From Actinomycetota bacterium (GTDB lineage Bacteria > Actinomycetota > Actinomycetes > Actinomycetales > Microbacteriaceae), in contig JAFDWK010000001.1 in the NCBI GenBank assembly GCA_018268515.1, positions 1-62,533 on the forward strand: 62,533 nucleotides of DNA, read 5' to 3'. The position numbers and the translations under genes were made by a program. Shown one piece after another: positions 61,571 to 62,533 of the stretch. The stretch's first letter is position 1. The number at the start of each line of letters is the position of its first letter. The notes beneath the pieces are model-generated. The model saw only the letters and a list, made by a program, of their open reading frames with translations, had not been told where the DNA came from and made no database searches.

Positions 61571-62518
61571 TCAGTGCGGTCGCGGTGCCTCCTGAAGTAC
61601 CCGCCGGGTGCGGAACTCGCGGGGTTCGCCCGTGAGCGGATCCGTGAAGCGCAGCTCCCGGGCGAGCAGCTGCAGGGGATGGGCGAAGTCGTCGGGGGCC
61701 TCGGGCAACAGCTCCGGGTAGAACGGGTCGTTCAGGATCCCCGCACCGAGCTCGGCGAGGTGCACGCGCAGCTGGTGCATCCTGCCCGAGTGCGGGCGCA
61801 GCAGGGTATGCAGCGCACGGTCGTCGAAGTCCAGCACCTCGATGAGCGTCTCCGCGTTCGGCTCGCGGTCCGGATCCACGCGGACGCAGACGTGCCCGCG
61901 GAGCTTGGAGATGTGGTTGCGATGGACGAGCGGGAGCGGGGATCCGCCGAGCGCCGGTGTCTGCGGATCCCAGCCCTCGGGCAGCAGGGAGACCGCCTCG
62001 TAGACCTTCTCGACCCGGCGGTTCTCGAACAGCAGCTGGTACGCGCCGCGGGTGACCGGCCGCGTCGAGAACATCAGCAGGCCCGCCGTCGCGCGGTCGA
62101 GGCGATGGATGGGCGTGAGCTCCGGATTGTCGAGCGCATTGCGCAGGCGCACCAGCGCCGAGTTCTGCAGATACTTGCCGCCGGGGGTCGTGGGCAGGAA
62201 ATGCGGTTTGTCGACGACGACGAGATCCGCGTCCTGATGCAGGATCTCGACGTCGAACGGGATCTGCTTCTCGACCGGCGGCTCCCGGTAGTACCAGACG
62301 AAGTCGTGCACACCGAGCGGGGTGTCGCGTGTGAGCGGGGCGCCGTCGAGCGCCACGATCTCGCCGCGGTCGAAGCGGTCGAGCAGCCGCTCGGGGTCGA
62401 GATGGAAGAAGCGCTCGACCATGAAGGCGCCCACGGTGGGCCACGGCCCCGCGTCGGGCACCCGCAGACGCGTCGCACCGACGCCGTCGCGCACGGGCAG
62501 GGGAGAGCGCATCGCCAT
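61571..62518 (-). CDS. RluA-family RNA pseudouridine synthase
   Basis: 315 residues. The catalytic motif HRLDRATAG is at 138-146 with Asp141. VVDKPHFLPTTPGG and LLRPHSGRMHQLRVHLAELG are the flanking family motifs. An N-terminal extension of about 90 residues may be S4-like. It isomerises U to pseudouridine in rRNA or tRNA. ATG 62518 follows a TAGGCT box by seven bases; ATG 62512 is an in-frame alternative. Confidence 0.92.
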   Translation of the reverse strand: MAMRSPLPVRDGVGATRLRVPDAGPWPTVGAFMVERFFHLDPERLLDRFDRGEIVALDGAPLTRDTPLGVHDFVWYYREPPVEKQIPFDVEILHQDADLVVVDKPHFLPTTPGGKYLQNSALVRLRNALDNPELTPIHRLDRATAGLLMFSTRPVTRGAYQLLFENRRVEKVYEAVSLLPEGWDPQTPALGGSPLPLVHRNHISKLRGHVCVRVDPDREPNAETLIEVLDFDDRALHTLLRPHSGRMHQLRVHLAELGAGILNDPFYPELLPEAPDDFAHPLQLLARELRFTDPLTGEPREFRTRRVLQEAPRPH

Positions 62519-62525
62519 TCGGCCC

Positions 62526-62531
62526 AGCCTA
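62526..62531 (-). promoter_or_regulatory. Leaderless -10 box TAGGCT
   Basis: TAGGCT on the minus strand, seven bases before the ATG of the pseudouridine synthase gene, at the very end of the window. Confidence 0.5.
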
Positions 62532-62533
62532 GT

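Overview
The window is very G+C-rich (roughly 70 percent by eye), densely coded, uses GTG starts freely and has the gene content of a high-G+C actinobacterium. The acyl-CoA carboxylase alpha/beta/epsilon set, an LpdA-type quinone reductase lacking redox cysteines, a DUF222 HNH endonuclease and the gene order all suggest a Microbacteriaceae member, probably close to Microbacterium. The genus is inference. From memory, the backbone order trpS - YihY - sdh operon - cdd/deoA/add - sugar-phosphomutase/purine nucleoside phosphorylase - lpdA - acyl-CoA carboxylase alpha - maf - epsilon/beta subunits - birA matches the region of Mycobacterium tuberculosis that runs from birA to trpS, so this is an old conserved chromosomal arm with younger insertions.

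Layout. 1-8.3 kb: Fpg/Nei glycosylase, GNAT enzyme, MpaB-type oxygenase with a divergent TetR regulator, trpS, an FAD monooxygenase with its TetR regulator, exonuclease III and a YihY membrane protein. 8.3-12 kb: sdhCDAB, closed by a perfect hairpin. 12.1-21.7 kb: mannose-1-phosphate guanylyltransferase, then a nucleoside uptake and salvage operon (BMP lipoprotein, ABC ATPase, two permeases, cytidine deaminase, thymidine phosphorylase, adenosine deaminase). 22-25.3 kb: a three-gene flavin monooxygenase / BASS transporter / epimerase operon. 25.5-28.9 kb: a two-component system, a small orphan peptide gene of the nitrile-hydratase-like leader peptide (NHLP) type, and a GNAT enzyme. 28.9-36.8 kb: a PTS cluster holding a stand-alone EIIB, HPr, EI, mannitol EIIBC, EIIA and mannitol-1-phosphate dehydrogenase under a divergent MtlR-like activator, plus a second HPr after a phosphohexomutase. 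36.8-41 kb: phosphomutase, purine nucleoside phosphorylase and LpdA.

41-62.5 kb: a truncated YoeB toxin fragment, a DUF222 HNH endonuclease, a membrane protein with Gly-Leu-Gly repeats, acyl-CoA carboxylase biotin subunit, Maf, a TrmA/RlmD-like RNA methyltransferase, a response regulator / kinase / degenerate kinase trio, carboxylase epsilon and beta subunits facing biotin ligase, an ABC-F ATPase, a WYL regulator facing an alpha/beta hydrolase, a thioredoxin-reductase-like flavoprotein facing an XRE-cupin regulator across a perfect 28-base palindrome, a cation/proton antiporter, a thioredoxin-fold protein and a pseudouridine synthase.

How the parts work together: nucleosides imported by the BMP/ABC system are deaminated and phosphorolysed by the downstream enzymes, and the resulting (deoxy)ribose-1-phosphate could be isomerised by the mutase next to the purine nucleoside phosphorylase. 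The general PTS proteins are encoded together with the mannitol permease they energise. The carboxylase subunits and the ligase that biotinylates them lie within about 10 kb. Two window-wide signals stand out: many genes start 5-8 bases downstream of a -10-like TANNNT box with no ribosome binding site (leaderless transcription), and the palindrome GGATCC is several-fold more frequent than base composition predicts. The most promising candidate for an undescribed system is the orphan NHLP-type peptide at 27994-28272. No tRNA, rRNA, CRISPR array, prophage or complete insertion sequence was seen.
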